A DNA stretch of 24,241 nucleotides from Polychytrium aggregatum (taxonomy: Eukaryota > Chytridiomycota > Chytridiomycetes > Polychytriales): NCBI RefSeq assembly GCF_025602895.1, contig NW_026516546.1:1-24241 (forward strand), in the 5' to 3' direction. Positions 1 through 10,059 of the stretch are shown piece after piece. The position numbers were made by a program, and so were the translations under genes. The number at the start of each line of letters is the position of its first letter. The first letter of the stretch is position 1. Under the pieces are notes generated by a model that was given only the letters and a program-made list of their open reading frames with translations, did not search any database and had not been told where the DNA came from.

Positions 1-14
1 GTGCTTGTATGAGC

Positions 15-20
15 TTTATT
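15..20 (-). promoter_or_regulatory. Poly(A) signal AATAAA of the putative left-edge LTR
   Basis: AATAAA on the minus strand lies about 80 nt downstream of the TATA box. The cleavage site would fall at or just beyond the left edge of the window. Confidence 0.4.
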
Positions 21-94
21 AGCTTTTAGCCCCGAACACCAAAGAACAAGTTTTGTTCGAACTGGGTGTTCAACATAGGCTCAGACATGCAGGG

Positions 95-103
95 CTATTT
101 ATA
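95..103 (-). promoter_or_regulatory. TATA box of the putative left-edge LTR
   Basis: The minus strand reads TATAAATAG. Transcription would start about 25-30 nt further left, near the GAACACC/GGTGTTC hairpin. The pairing with the AATAAA at 15-20 is the main argument for an LTR. Confidence 0.5.
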
Positions 104-384
104 GACCGGGAGAAGGTCGAGGGGCAAAAGTGGGCGAGAAGGGTGGAGCATCACAGAGAAGCGAGAAGGGGGTGCGAGAGTGGCTGGTGTGCAAGCGAGA
201 GAGGCTTGGCACAGCCCGGGGACATGTGCCGAGCGGTGGGGGAGGCAGGAAACCAGTAGACGCGGGTGGCAACGGCGCGTGCTCATGCATGGGGGCAAAC
301 AAACACGTGGGGACTCATGATTGGTGCGGAGGGCGAGAGCATGCGGGACAATCTCATTGGTCCGTTGTGATGCTGGTCATCACA

Positions 385-554
385 TGGAGGCTCGTGGCCC
401 TCCCCGCTCCCGGTTCCAGCAAGCTGCCACTGTCTCCCCCAAGGACAGACAGAAGCAGGAGGACCTCCGCCATGGTTCCTGCTTCTTCTGTCACCGACCG
501 GGACACCAGGCCAAGGAGTGCCCCATGAAGTCGGGAAACGGCCGACCCTACTAG
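385..554 (+). pseudogene. gag: Gag C-terminal remnant with CCHC zinc knuckle
   Basis: The frame reading through 385-554 ends at TAG (552-554). It contains one retroviral-type zinc knuckle, [14 protein letters not shown] (C-x2-C-x4-H-x4-C), encoded around 480-521, which in this family binds the genomic RNA. Only about 55 residues remain; gag proteins of this class usually have a few hundred. The capsid part is lost where the left-edge LTR begins. The last codons overlap pol, which lies in the -1 frame. An ATG at 384-386 happens to span the junction and is probably not the original start. Confidence 0.75.
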
Positions 555-576
555 GTGGCTCTGGAGCCCTAGTAGG
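533..576 (+). promoter_or_regulatory. Programmed -1 ribosomal frameshift signal between gag and pol
   Basis: The heptamer GGGAAAC (533-539) is in the correct phase, read as G GGA AAC in the gag frame. It is followed by a 7-nt spacer (540-546) and a stem-loop. The stem pairs 547-554 with 569-576 (8 bp), has a 2-nt bulge at 555-556, continues with 557-560 to 565-568 (4 bp), and closes on a tetraloop at 561-564. The gag stop TAG (552-554) is inside the stem. Pol is open in the -1 frame across the site. The X XXY YYZ site with a 5-9 nt spacer and a stem is the known retroviral arrangement; frameshifting itself is inferred. Confidence 0.8.
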
Positions 577-3500
577 AGACCAACGCCGTGGATTGCTCAA
601 TGCAGTCCACGCGTCTCCAGAGGAAGTTCACCTCGCCCCCTCCCCCGAAGGAGAAACAAACCAAGTGTTGTGCGTCGTGCGAGAGGTGCATGGTGGCGCA
701 AGCCGCCTGCCTCTCCACGAACGTGAAGAGAAAACCAAAATTGAAAACCAAAACAAAAAAGAAAATCAAGAACCCTTGAGGGACAGGACCGCCTGTGCCC
801 TCACCCCTGTCAAGTCGTGTGTGTCGGATGCTTCCGACATGTGTCCGCAAGCCGTGGACGTCGTGTGCAATGGCGTGCTGACGCCGCAGGCCCCCGCAAT
901 GGCCGAACCCTATCCAAAATGTCCGAGTGGCCGTGATGAAGCCAACCAAGACCAAGTGTCGCCCGTTCCCCCAAGTCAAGTCATGGTGCAGGAGGCTGTG
1001 CAGGAGGACCATGAAGAGTCCCTGCTGTACCTCCCTGCCACCGTCCAAGGTCACACCGTCCGAATGATGGTGGACTCTGGAGCAAGCTGCAACTTTGTCA
1101 GCAGACGCTTGCTCCAGGAGCTCAACATACATGCAACCAAGAAGAAGTCGCCGATGAGTGTGGCGCTTGCAGACGATCGTGTGCAGCAGTGCACACACCA
1201 AGTGGTCCTGCGAGTGGCCCTCCATCCCAAGTACCATCCTGTCCTGTTGTTCCAAGTGATCGACACCAAGTTCGATGCCATCCTCGGCATGAGCTGGCTT
1301 GCTCGTGCCGAGCCGACTCCAGTCGTCGACTGGAAAGGCCGCACTGTCCGTGTTGGCCCTGACATTGTCCTGCAGGGCATGGCCTCACCCAACATGCCAC
1401 CTCTCCTCTCAGCCATGCAATTCAAGAGGCTGATCAAGAAGGACACGTCGTTCCTCTGTGTCGTGCGTGAGGTCGACGACACCGACCAAGCCGGTCCCGG
1501 TCCCCCGCCTGTGGTGACCAAGCTGCTCGACGAGTACAAGGACGTATTCCCCGACCAGTTGCCACAATGCCTGCCACCCCAACGCACCGTCGATCATCGC
1601 ATCGACATCGAACCAGGCTCGTCGCCTCCGTCAAGACCGACGTACCAACTGTCGCTGACGGAGATGGACGAACTCAAGCGCCAGTTGGATGACCTCCTCG
1701 CCCATGGGTTCATCCGCCCGAGCCAGTCACCGTATGGTGCACCAGTGCTCTTTGTCAAGAAGAAAGAAGGTGATCTCAGGATGTGCGTCGACTATCGCGC
1801 ACTAAACAAACAGACCATCAAGAACACCTACCCGTTGCCCAGGATCGACGAGTTGATGGATCGTCTGAGTGGAGCAAAGGTCTTTAGCAAGATAGACCTC
1901 CGCTCAGGCTACCATCAGATCCGCATCCACGAGGATGATGTCCACAAGACCGCCTTCAGGACTCGCTACGGACTGTACGAGTTCCTAGTGCTGCCGTTCG
2001 GATTGACGAACGCACCTGCCACGTTCATGCAGCTGATGAACGATGTGTTCCGCCAAGAGCTCGACAACTCTGTCATCGTGTACCTGGATGATATCCTTGT
2101 GTACAGCAAGGATGAAGCGACCCATGAAGGTCATGTCGCCCGCGTGCTGGCCAAGCTACGCGAGCACAAGTTGTATGCCAAACTGTCCAAGTGTGAGTTC
2201 TTCAAGAATCAAGTCCCGTTCCTGGGACACGTTGTCTCAGGAAGAGGAATCGAAGTCGACCCCGCCAAGGTCAAGTCTGTGGTCGAGTGGCCGCCGCTCG
2301 CATGCGTCTCTGACGTGCAGTCGTTTCTCGGTCTCGTCAACTACTACCGCCGATTCATCCCCGATCTGGCGCGCACTGCCGGTCCACTCACAGACCTACT
2401 CCGCAAAGAGTGCCCCTTCGTGTGGGACCACCCACAACGCCAAGCGTTCGAGACCCTCAAGCACGCCTTGACGAACGCTCCTGTCCTCGCTGTGTTCGAC
2501 CCGAACACGGATGTCTCCGTGCACACCGACGCCTCCGACTTTGCGGTGGGAGCTGTTTTGATGCAGGAGGGAAGGCCCGTTGCCTTCGAGTCGCGCAAAC
2601 TGTCCCAACACGAGATCAACTATCCCGTGCACGAGAAGGAGCAGCTTGCGATCATCTACGCGCTGCAGAAGTTCCGAGTGTACCTCCACGGTACCGCCAA
2701 GCCCTTCAAGATTGTGACGGACCACCAGTCACTGCGTTACCTCGACACCAAGAAGAACCTGAGCCGACGCCAAGCGCGATGGATGGAGTTCCTCGCCGAG
2801 TACAACTACGAGGTTGTATACCAGAAAGGCAAACTCAATGTGGTGCCTGACGCACTGTCCCGACGCCCCGACTACCAATTGGCGTCACTGTACGAGTCGA
2901 CTGTCAGTGTCGACAACACGATGCTGGATGTTGTCCGAGACAACATCGCCAACGACAAACAGTTCGGAGAACTGTTCCGAAAGGTGTCTAAGCTCCCCAA
3001 GGACGACGAATCATCCGAGTACACAGTGCGTGATGGCCTGCTCCTCCTGAAGAAGGACAGCCGTGTCTGTGTGCCGGACATTCCGTCGTTGAAGACCAAG
3101 TTGCTCCAAGAGGTCCACGACTCGCCCCTCGCTGGACACTTTGGAGTCGAGAAGACATACGACCGACTGGCCAAAGTCGCATACTGGCCTGGAATGAAGC
3201 GCACCGTCGAGAAGTACATCGAGTCCTGCCATACCTGCAAGATGGTCAAGTCACGCACGACCCGAGAGCAAGGATTGCTGCAACCCCTGCCTGTTCCCGA
3301 CCGCCCCTGGACCAGCATGTCCATGGATCTCATCACGCATCTACCGACGACCAAGTTGGACCACGATGCAATCGCTGTCTTTGTCGACAGGTTCAGCAAG
3401 ATGGCACACTTTGTGCCGTGCCAGACGACATGCTCCGCGCCTGACCTTGCACTGCTGTTCTTCAAGCATGTGTTCAAGCACCACGGCCTCCCAAAGTCCA

Positions 3501-4450
3501 TCGTCAGTGATCGAGACCCCCGATTCACCTCCTTGTTTTGGACAAGTCTGTTCGACCATCTCGGCACCAAGCTGAACATGTCAACCTCGCACCACCAACA
3601 AACGGATGGACAGTCCGAGCGGACGATCCGCACCCTCGAGCAATACCTGAGGACATACGCCTCGACCAGCCAAGACGACTGGGACATACAGCTGAGTCAT
3701 GCAGAGTTTGCATACAACACCGCCAAGTCGAGCACAACTGGCTTGAGCCCCTTTGAGGCGCTCTACGGATTCCAGCCTGATGTTCCCACCTCCTTGACAC
3801 TGACCGAGTCCACGGCTGGATTGCCTCCCAAACCAAGTGCCTTTGTCAAAGATCATCAAGTCCGACACAAGATGATCGCCGACGCGCTCACGGATGCGCA
3901 ACAAGTGATGGCGAAGTACTACGACCGCCGACACCAGGATGTCTCCTTTGAAGTTGGAGACCTTGTCTACCTGGACGCCGACAACATCAAGGTCCCCGAA
4001 GCCCAGTCAAAGAAGTTGTTGCCCAAGTACCGAGGACCGTTCAAGATAGCGGCCCGACCCAGTCCCCTCAACTACCTGTTGGACTTGCCACCTGGAAGCA
4101 AGCTCCATCCTGTCTTCCATGTGTCCAAGCTGCGTCGCCACACGACCCGCAGTCCAGCACAGTTCCCCGACGCCGACGAAGGTGTCCCGGACGACGCACC
4201 ACTGGAAGACGACCTCGGACAATACTATACTCAAGAATATGAAGTCGAAAGGATCGTGAGGCACAAGAAAGTGGCTGATGGGTCACTTCGGTTTTATGTC
4301 AAGTGGGTTGGTTACCCACACTCGGGCAACACATGGCAAACACTGGAGGACTTGTCCCATGCACCCGAGGAGCTGAGTAAATACGGTAAACACCTCGAGG
4401 AGCCCCAAATAAAGAGCACACGCAGGGCTCCTCGCAGGAAGCCTTCTTAA
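539..4450 (+). CDS. pol: Pol polyprotein: protease, RT, RNase H, integrase, chromodomain
   Basis: The frame is open for about 1300 codons and is probably translated as a gag-pol fusion. The open frame extends back to 518, but no ATG sits there. Residues below count from the codon at 518. Aspartic protease has DSGA at 186. Reverse transcriptase covers roughly 385-560 with YLDD at 522-525. RNase H begins near 660 with catalytic TDAS (D671) and a TDHQSL motif. The integrase has an HHCC zinc domain (H867 to the CHTC pair at 904-907) and catalytic D937, D998 and E1034, so exact D,D35E spacing. The C-terminus (about 1240-1297) is a chromodomain with the aromatic cage Y1241, W1263 and Y1266 kept. 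All key residues are present and there are no stops, so this pol could be functional, although the element as a whole is not. The stop is TAA at 4448-4450, ten bases before the LTR. Confidence 0.93.
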   Translation, partial: RPTLLGGSGALVGDQRRGLLNAVHASPEEVHLAPSPEGETNQVLCVVREVHGGASRLPLHEREEKTKIENQNKKENQEPLRDRTACALTPVKSCVSDASDMCPQAVDVVCNGVLTPQAPAMAEPYPKCPSGRDEANQDQVSPVPPSQVMVQEAVQEDHEESLLYLPATVQGHTVRMMVDSGASCNFVSRRLLQELNIHATKKKSPMSVALADDRVQQCTHQVVLRVALHPKYHPVLLFQVIDTKFDAILGMSWLARAEPTPVVDWKGRTVRVGPDIVLQGMASPNMPPLLSAMQFKRLIKKDTSFLCVVREVDDTDQAGPGPPPVVTKLLDEYKDVFPDQLPQCLPPQRTVDHRIDIEPGSSPPSRPTYQLSLTEMDELKRQLDDLLAHGFIRPSQSPYGAPVLFVKKKEGDLRMCVDYRALNKQTIKNTYPLPRIDELMDRLSGAKVFSKIDLRSGYHQIRIHEDDVHKTAFRTRYGLYEFLVLPFGLTNAPATFMQLMNDVFRQELDNSVIVYLDDILVYSKDEATHEGHVARVLAKLREHKLYAKLSKCEFFKNQVPFLGHVVSGRGIEVDPAKVKSVVEWPPLACVSDVQSFLGLVNYYRRFIPDLARTAGPLTDLLRKECPFVWDHPQRQAFETLKHALTNAPVLAVFDPNTDVSVHTDASDFAVGAVLMQEGRPVAFESRKLSQHEINYPVHEKEQLAIIYALQKFRVYLHGTAKPFKIVTDHQSLRYLDTKKNLSRRQARWMEFLAEYNYEVVYQKGKLNVVPDALSRRPDYQLASLYESTVSVDNTMLDVVRDNIANDKQFGELFRKVSKLPKDDESSEYTVRDGLLLLKKDSRVCVPDIPSLKTKLLQEVHDSPLAGHFGVEKTYDRLAKVAYWPGMKRTVEKYIESCHTCKMVKSRTTREQGLLQPLPVPDRPWTSMSMDLITHLPTTKLDHDAIAVFVDRFSKMAHFVPCQTTCSAPDLALLFFKHVFKHHGLPKSIVSDRDPRFTSLFWTSLFDHLGTKLNMSTSHHQQTDGQSERTIRTLEQYLRTYASTSQDDWDIQLSHAEFAYNTAKSSTTGLSPFEALYGFQPDVPTSLTLTESTAGLPPKPSAFVKDHQVRHKMIADALTDAQQVMAKYYDRRHQDVSFEVGDLVYLDADNIKVPEAQSKKLLPKYRGPFKIAARPSPLNYLLDLPPGSKLHPVFHVSKLRRHTTRSPAQFPDADEGVPDDAPLEDDLGQYYTQEYEVERIVRHKKVADGSLRFYVKWVGYPHSGNTWQTLEDLSHAPEELSKYGKHLEEPQIKSTRRAPRRKPS

Positions 4451-4459
4451 GTGTGGGAG

Positions 4460-4768
4460 TGTAGGAGATGGTATCTCCGACGCTGTGCTGCGCGTACTGC
4501 GCGTACTGCGCGGCGCAGTGGGTCGTGACCTGTGCTGCGCTTTGCGTTTTCACGCACCGCAGGCAGGCCACCGCAGGGTATACCTGCGGGTTGCCCCCGT
4601 TCCCCCCGTTTGTCTGGAGTTCGGTTTTATCGTGAATAAACGTAAGTGCTCCCCGAGCTCACCCGTCCGCTAGAGTAGCCTAGCACCGCCCTGTTCTGCC
4701 CCGTCCTGTCTTGTCTTGTACCCCCTCCCTCCCCGTCTTGCCCCAACGTCCCAGTAGTGGACGTTACA
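4460..4768 (+). repeat. 3' LTR of the chromovirus
   Basis: The LTR is bounded by TGTA...TACA, starting 10 bases after the pol stop and ending where LINE sequence resumes. The right edge is firm because copies B, C and D keep the uninterrupted LINE sequence at this place. Both ends carry a short hairpin: GGAGAT/ATCTCC (4464-4469 with 4473-4478) and AACGTCC/GGACGTT (4745-4751 with 4759-4765). A 7-bp inverted repeat (4571-4577 with 4583-4589) frames a TATA-like GTATA, and AATAAA follows at 4635-4640, giving a U3-R-U5 order. A 9-bp unit GCGTACTGC is repeated at 4492-4500 and 4501-4509. The 5' LTR is not in the window. Confidence 0.85.
4635..4640 (+). promoter_or_regulatory. Poly(A) signal AATAAA in the 3' LTR
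   Basis: AATAAA lies about 55 nt after the TATA-like GTATA in the LTR, which is the usual position for the R region of a short LTR. Confidence 0.55.
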
Positions 4769-7647
4769 ACCATGGCCCAGTGCGGATCGGCTCGGACTCC
4801 TTGGCCGAGGAACTGGTCGGGGTGGTAGGGCGCAATGATCTTGTTGCGCAGGATCATCGACAGCATCTTGTCGCCGTCAGAGACTTGGTCGTCCCAGCGG
4901 GCCCAGTTCTGCAGGGCCAGCATCTTGACACGGACCGACATCTTGGGAAGGCCGCAGTTGAGGTGCATGGCACCGACGGGAGTGCCGGGGCCGACGCGGA
5001 ACATGGTGCGGAGGGCCGTCATCTGGGCGTCGTCGAGGCGGTCGCGCAGAGCCGGGTCCGGGATGTCCATGGCCATCCCGTATTCGAGGGTCGGCCGCAC
5101 AAAGGTCTTGTAGACCTGGGTGATGGTCTTGGCCGAGACCTTGCCGAGGGTGATGCCGAGTCCAACCACGGTGTCGGTGACCATGTGGACCTTGCGGAGG
5201 AGCTTGTCGAACTGGAGGTCCGGGCGGAATCCGTCAATGTCGACCATGACACCGAGGTAGCGGAACTGGAGGACCTTGGGCAGCTCGGTGCCGTACAGCT
5301 TGGCGGGATGGAGCTGGTCGACGTTGCAGGCCGAGTACAACACCTCGCACTTGGGAGGCGAGAAGCGGTAGCGGTTGTCGATGCTGTGGCGTTCACAGAT
5401 ATCCAGCATGGCCTGGGTGCGGCCAGCCGGACAGATGAGGACACCGTCATCGGCGAACCAGAGCGAGTTGACCCGGAGACGGTGGTGGCGACTCGAGGCA
5501 AGCACAAGTCCGTCCTCGGCTCGGAGCAGTCCAGGCAGGTCGTCAATGTGGGCACTGAACAGAAGGGGACTCAGGACCGAGCCTTGGATGAGACCCTTCT
5601 GCAGCCACACAGGCTGCGACGTGCGGCCCTTGCTGGCGACGCGGACAAGAGTGCGGTCGAACATGGCCCTGAGGACCCCGACGGCGACCGGACCAGCACC
5701 TCGGGCGGCGATCTTGTCCCAGAGGCGCTCCCGCCAGACAGTGTCGTAGGCGGCCTTGATGTCGAGGAAGACCAGGCTGTACTCGTCGTCGCGGATCTTG
5801 TTCATGCGGACAAGAGCGTCGAGCGAGTACACCTGGTCGAGGGTGCCTCGGTCCGGGCGGAAGCCTCCCTGGGCAATGTCCATGATGCCGATCTCGCGGG
5901 TGAGGAACGGCAGCAGGACTCGCTCGGCGATCTTGCGGAGGACCTGGGTCAACCCGATGGGCCGGTACATGGCCGGATCGAGGATCGAACCCTTGTTCTT
6001 GTAGACCGGGTGGATCAGGACAGTGTTCCACTCGGTCGGGACGACGGAGGCCTTGAGGGCGGCCAGCAGGATGGCCCGGAGCCAGGGAGCGACCACGGGA
6101 GCGACAGGGTGCAGCATCTCGGCCTTGATCTTGTCCGGGCCGGAGGACTTGCGCTTGGGGGACTTGACGATGGCATCGGCCACCTCGTCCGACGACAAGC
6201 GGGGAATGGAGCGGTCCTCGGGGAGCAGGCGCGGAACAGTGTCCAGGGGTCTTGGGCCGACGGTCCGGTCAAAGGCGGCACCGGGGGTGTCCTGGGAGTG
6301 CGAGGAGACCTTGCCGTAGTGAACCACAAGTCGCTCGAGGGCCTCGTCCGAGTTGTCAAAGTGGAAGGCGTCGTCGAGCTCCTTGCGCTTCTTCATGGCG
6401 GCCAGGGACTTGGCGACCTCGGAAGCGTTGAGGGAGTGCAGCTTGTTCATGGCCAGGGTCTCGGCTGCTCGGCGGGACTGGACGATGAGGTTCTTTTCTT
6501 GTTTGCGGACAGCGCGGAGTTCGGCGCGCTTGTCCTCGGCGACGCGGAGGGAGAGCCCGGGCAACTTGAGCTGGTAGATGAGATCGCGGCGCCTCTCGCG
6601 AAGCTGCCGCATCTCGGGGATCAGGGCCGGGTCCTTCCAGACGGTCTTGATGGAAGCCTTGCCGATGGTGGAGTCGGCAGCGGTGGTGATCAGGGCGATC
6701 ATGATGGACCAGGCGCGGTCGATGCAGTCCTGGGCCGCACTCTCCGAGATCGGAATGACCGATCCCCTTGAGATTGGCCGCAGTGCAGCCTGGATGCGCT
6801 GCAGACCGCGTTCGCGCTCGTCCAGCAGCGCCAAGAGGTACTGGGCGCGGACGGCGGGATCCTCGAGCTGGGCGATCTTCCACTGCCACTGGTCGACCTT
6901 TGGGTAGTACTTTGGCTGTACCCGCAGAGTCGCCCAGATGGGGAAGTGGTCGGACTGGCCACGGAAGGCACCGGCAGTGTCGACCTGCAGCAGCGGGTCG
7001 TTGTTGGCCTGGCGATGCGACACAAAGATGTAGTCGATCGTTGTCCAGCTGGGACCCCGCTGCCGGGTGTGGGTCGGGATCACAGCTGGAGGCACAACGC
7101 GGAGACCGGCGCGGGAGACAGTGTCCTCGAGGATCTTCTCCCTGCCACGGAGCGGCGTGGGCAGTCCGCTCAGGGCACTGAGGTGGGCATTGAAGTCACC
7201 CACCACAATGACCTGGGCGTCGGGGAGGGCGGCCTTGGTGTGGATCGACTGGAGGGCCTCGCGGTAGTCGTCCAGCTTGAGGCTCGGGGACAGGTAGAAG
7301 TTGCCGATGTGGATGACGTGTTTGTATGTCACCCACATGGCGTCGCCCTTGTCGCTGACTTCAATGTTGGTGAAGTCGTGCGGGTCGATCCTGGCCGGGT
7401 TGTAGAGGATGGCGATGCCTCTGCCGGCGCGGCAACGGGGACCAGGGACCTTGACGGCATAGCCACAGAGAGGGCTGCGGGGTTCGAGGTCGGCGAGGGT
7501 TTCTTGGACACCGACAAAGTCGATGTCGTTGGTGTCGATGAGGTTCTTGAGTTCAACGTCGTTGACGTTGATGCCACAGACATTGAAGGAAGCGACGGTC
7601 AGGGATGTCTGGGCCCTGCCGCCTCCCTGCGAGGGGTGTGGATTCAT
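4769..7647 (-). pseudogene. LINE ORF2 (APE endonuclease-reverse transcriptase), 3' part removed by LTR insertion
   Basis: ATG is at 7647. An apurinic-endonuclease-like domain covers residues 1-245: N22, E49 in VQET, GDFN at 150-153, D205 and SDH at 232-234. This domain nicks target DNA. Reverse transcriptase follows at about 535-810: RPIG at 562, GGFRPDRGT at 594, catalytic D629 in FLDIKAAYD, QGSVLSP near 689 and FADD at 731-734. About 959 native codons remain of the 1224 inferred from the other copies. The frame then continues into antisense LTR sequence and stops at 4627, adding a meaningless tail. Unlike in C and D, no frameshift is seen, so this copy is the best template for the N-terminal and RT part. 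The ATG overlaps the ORF1 stop (ATGA). Confidence 0.92.
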
Positions 7648-8221
7648 TGGAGTCGTGCAGCGCTGCTGCTGGCCCGGGGGCCCTCTCCTTCAGAGTCAGT
7701 GTCCATGACGGACAGCGGGACTCTGTAGGCGGGGTGAGGCTTGCTGGGCTTTGACGAGGCACCAGCGGCGGGGGCAGCAGCAGCAGCGACAGCAACGACA
7801 ACGGCAGGGGCAGCGGTAGCGGCAGCGGCAGCGGCAGAACCAGGGACCTTGGGGACGGCGGTGATGTCCGCCCGCTTGACCTCCTTGCCGGACAGGGCCT
7901 TCTTGAGGAGCGAGTCGTACTCGTCGCGGTACTCCTCGGGGATGCGCATCTGGATGCAGCGGCGGACAGGGGCGGTCTTGGCCTTGGCTGCCTGGCGGAG
8001 GGACTTTGCCATAAAGTTCTTGATGGCATCGGATCGGGACAGGGCCAGGCCATGGTGCTTGAGACCGTGGATGACGTCGTAGGCCGGTACGACCCTGACC
8101 CTGCCATGTGCGGACGACAGCGACTCCAGACGGGCACCAAGGTCGGCCTTGTTGGCCTTGTCGCGGACAAGGACCTCCATGACCGTGGCCTCAGGGAAGT
8201 TGATCTCGGCCAACTCCCTGG
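7644..8221 (-). pseudogene. LINE ORF1, C-terminal fragment (copy A)
   Basis: About 191 codons correspond to residues 563-753 of the complete ORF1 in copy D. The fragment starts in mid-gene at the junction with the oligo(A) tail of copy B and has no start codon of its own. It includes the Ala/Val-rich tract near the C-terminus (GC-rich imperfect triplet repeat at about 7757-7840). It ends at TGA 7644-7646, overlapping the ORF2 ATG. Confidence 0.85.
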
Positions 8222-8255
8222 TTTTTTTTTTTTTGTTACTATAGTCAACTTTATT
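8222..8255 (-). promoter_or_regulatory. Oligo(A) tail and AATAAA signal of LINE copy B
   Basis: On the minus strand AATAAA (8250-8255) lies about 15 nt before the tail, which is 12-13 A. The same 3' terminus occurs in C and D, so it is the true end of the element RNA and not a chance poly(A) stretch. Confidence 0.85.
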
Positions 8256-8349
8256 TAAGAAGACAAGCCATCAGGTCCAACAGGTTGGTACCCCGGCACG
8301 TTGAGTACACAGGCAAGCCTATTTACTCCTGTTGCAGCCTAGTGCTGCC

Positions 8350-9932
8350 TCAGCTGCCCACAAGGTCTGAGACCAAGCGGGTGAACACATTTTCAAGCAG
8401 TTCCCACAAGGGAATAGCAGGATCGACGGGAGGTCGGGGTGGTGGAGTGACAAGTGCTGGCACTATACTACGCTGTGATGAGGGTGCAGGGAGAGACTGC
8501 AAGGGTGGGACTACACTGGTTGTGGGAGTGGGTGCTGGTACTGGGTGTGCACCAAGTGCGAATGCTCGGAAGGCAGTGCGGGGAGCGGGTACATGAGCAG
8601 CAAGCGATCCAAGTGCGGGAGGGGTGCGAGTGCGAGGGGGAGTGCGATCGAAAGAGAGCAGGTCCAGCAGCTTGTCCACTGGTCCCACTCCGGCTATACC
8701 ACTTTCCACCCAAGTCGGGTGGGCCGTCTTGAGGGCTGCGACCTTGCGGACCAGGACTTGATGCGGATCCACACATTGCTGTGCGTGGGTCCTGGTCAAG
8801 TCGATCCCGGATCCGTGTCGAGCCAGGTTCTTGCACTTGCGGTATCCGAACCTGAAGTGGCCTGGGAGAGCACCGAGTCGCCATCGGACCATGAACATGA
8901 GCATGACCATGGATCCTTGGTACCCGCGAGCCTCCCAGAGTCCCGACATCTTGGTCGACGGGGTGCAGGCGGCGGTGAGCTGCTTGGAGCGGTCGAAGCC
9001 GTTCTTCATGTGGTCCTCGAAGATGAGGGTCTTGATCGGGACGGGCTGGGGTCGGGGCGGTCCGGGCGGCGGCGGCTGGTGTCGGGTCTTGCCTCGGTAG
9101 ATCTCCGTGGCCGTGAGGGAGTGGTCGGCCTCTTGTCGGCGGACCACCATGGCCCAGTGCGGATCGGCTCGGACTCCTTGGCCGAGGAACTGGTCGGGGT
9201 GGTAGGGCGCAATGATCTTGTTGCGCAGGATCATCGACAGCATCTTGTCGCCGTCAGAGACTTGGTCGTCCCAGCGGGCCCAGTTCTGCAGGGCCAGCAT
9301 CTTGACACGGACGGACATCTTGGGGAGGCCGCAGTTGAGGTGCATGGCACCGACGGGAGTGCCGGGGCCGACGCGGAACATGGTGCGGAGGGCCGTCATC
9401 TGGGCGTCGTCGAGGCGGTCGCGCAGAGCCGGGTCCGGGATGTCCATGGCCATCCCGTATTCGAGGGTCGGCCGCACAAAGGTCTTGTAGACCTGGGTGA
9501 TGGTCTTGGCCGAGACCTTGCCGAGGGTGATGCCAAGTCCAACCACGGTGTCGGTGACCATGTGGACCTTGCGGAGGAGCTTGTCGAACTGGAGGTCCGG
9601 GCGGAATCCGTCAATGTCGACCATGACACCGAGGTAGCGGAACTGGAGGACCTTGGGCAGCTCGGTGCCGTACAGCTTGGCGGGATGGAGCTGGTCGACG
9701 TTGCAGGCCGAGTACAGCACCTCGCACTTGGGAGGCGAGAAGCGGTAGCGATTGTCGACACTGTGACGCTCACAGATGTCCAGCATGGCCTGGGTGCGGC
9801 CAGCCGGACAGATGAGGACACCATCGTCGGCAAACCAGAGCGAGTTGACCCGGAGACGGTGGTGGCGACTGGAGGCAAGCACAAGTCCGTCCTCGGCTCG
9901 GAGCAGTCCAGGCAGGTCGTCAATGTGGGCAC
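8350..9932 (-). pseudogene. LINE ORF2, C-terminal fragment (copy B)
   Basis: About 527 codons correspond to residues 698-1224 of ORF2. It begins in the RT domain just before FADD and runs open to TGA at 8350. It contains the thumb region, then a Cys/His patch (C1064, H1080, C1084 with a TRTHAQQC ending) resembling the C-terminal zinc motif known from many APE-type LINEs. A Pro-rich tail of about 100 residues follows. A 3' UTR of about 115 bp separates the stop from the oligo(A) tail. No frameshift is seen in this part. Confidence 0.88.
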
Positions 9933-9965
9933 TTTTTTTTTTTTGTTACTATAGTCAACTTTATT
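9933..9965 (-). promoter_or_regulatory. Oligo(A) tail and AATAAA signal of LINE copy C
   Basis: A 12-base T run (9933-9944) is joined directly to the truncated end of copy B. AATAAA on the minus strand is at 9960-9965, in the same position as in B and D. Confidence 0.85.
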
Positions 9966-10059
9966 TAAGAAGACAAGCCATCAGGTCCAACAGGTTGGTA
10001 CCCCGGCACGTTGAGTACACAGGCAAGCCTATTTACTCCTGTTGCAGCCTAGTGCTGCC

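Larger units (their letters stand above)
1..384 (-). mobile_element. Probable LTR (U3 and part of R) of a second LTR retrotransposon, inserted in the gypsy gag
   Basis: Read on the minus strand, this stretch has the order expected of an LTR. It starts at 384 with TGTGATG, which pairs with CATCACA (366-372 with 378-384 on the plus strand, 5-nt loop). CCAAT boxes follow at 356-360 and 320-324, then CACGTG at 304-309, TATAAATAG at 95-103 and AATAAA at 15-20. Only about 80 nt separate the TATA box from the poly(A) signal, as in a U3-R layout, and an imperfect hairpin lies between them (34-40 pairs with 65-71, 44-49 with 53-58). The LTR end and any element body would lie left of the window. Its right edge breaks the gag of the neighbouring chromovirus, so it is probably the younger insertion. 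There is no second copy here to prove it is an LTR; a compact host promoter with a short transcript is the alternative. Confidence 0.5.
385..4768 (+). mobile_element. 5'-truncated Ty3/gypsy chromovirus (chromodomain LTR retrotransposon)
   Basis: The parts in order are the gag C-terminus with a zinc knuckle, a -1 frameshift site, and pol with protease, reverse transcriptase, RNase H, integrase and chromodomain. A short purine-rich stretch (4451-4459) and a 309-bp 3' LTR follow. The 5' LTR, primer-binding site and most of gag are missing because the element is interrupted at 385. On the right, the sequence returns to LINE ORF2 at 4769 without a gap, so the element inserted into LINE copy A. The pol order RT-RNH-IN identifies Ty3/gypsy, and the chromodomain places it among chromoviruses, which are known to direct integration toward marked chromatin. 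Pol is fully open, which suggests a recent insertion. Confidence 0.9.
4769..8221 (-). mobile_element. LINE copy A, 5'-truncated in ORF1 and cut in ORF2 by the chromovirus
   Basis: This copy holds the last part of ORF1 and most of ORF2. Its 5' end stops in ORF1 at 8221, where the T run of copy B begins. Its 3' end stops at 4769, inside ORF2, where the LTR of the chromovirus is inserted. The missing 3' part of A should lie left of the window, beyond the rest of the chromovirus. At several sites A agrees with D rather than B/C (for example around 4941-4955 and 5370-5400), so A and D look like one sublineage. Confidence 0.9.
8222..9932 (-). mobile_element. LINE copy B, 1.7-kb 3' fragment with oligo(A) tail
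   Basis: The 3' end is a 13-base T run (8222-8234; one T could belong to copy A), followed by the conserved LINE 3' terminus. The copy breaks off in the middle of the RT domain at 9932, directly against the T run of copy C. By eye it is identical to the same part of copy C over 1698 bp. No target-site duplication or filler is visible at either end. Confidence 0.9.

Noticed and set aside
4711..6771. Long plus-strand open frames opposite LINE ORFs (also 14140-15492, 16803-18299, 19580-21523)
   Set aside because: They mirror the GC-rich minus-strand ORFs copy by copy, have low-complexity Gly/Val/Asp/Leu composition and no domains. They are shadows.
7757..7840. GC-rich triplet-like repeat (also 13845-13928 and 19285-19368)
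   Set aside because: It is the codon pattern of the Ala/Val tract of ORF1, not an independent repeat or CRISPR array.
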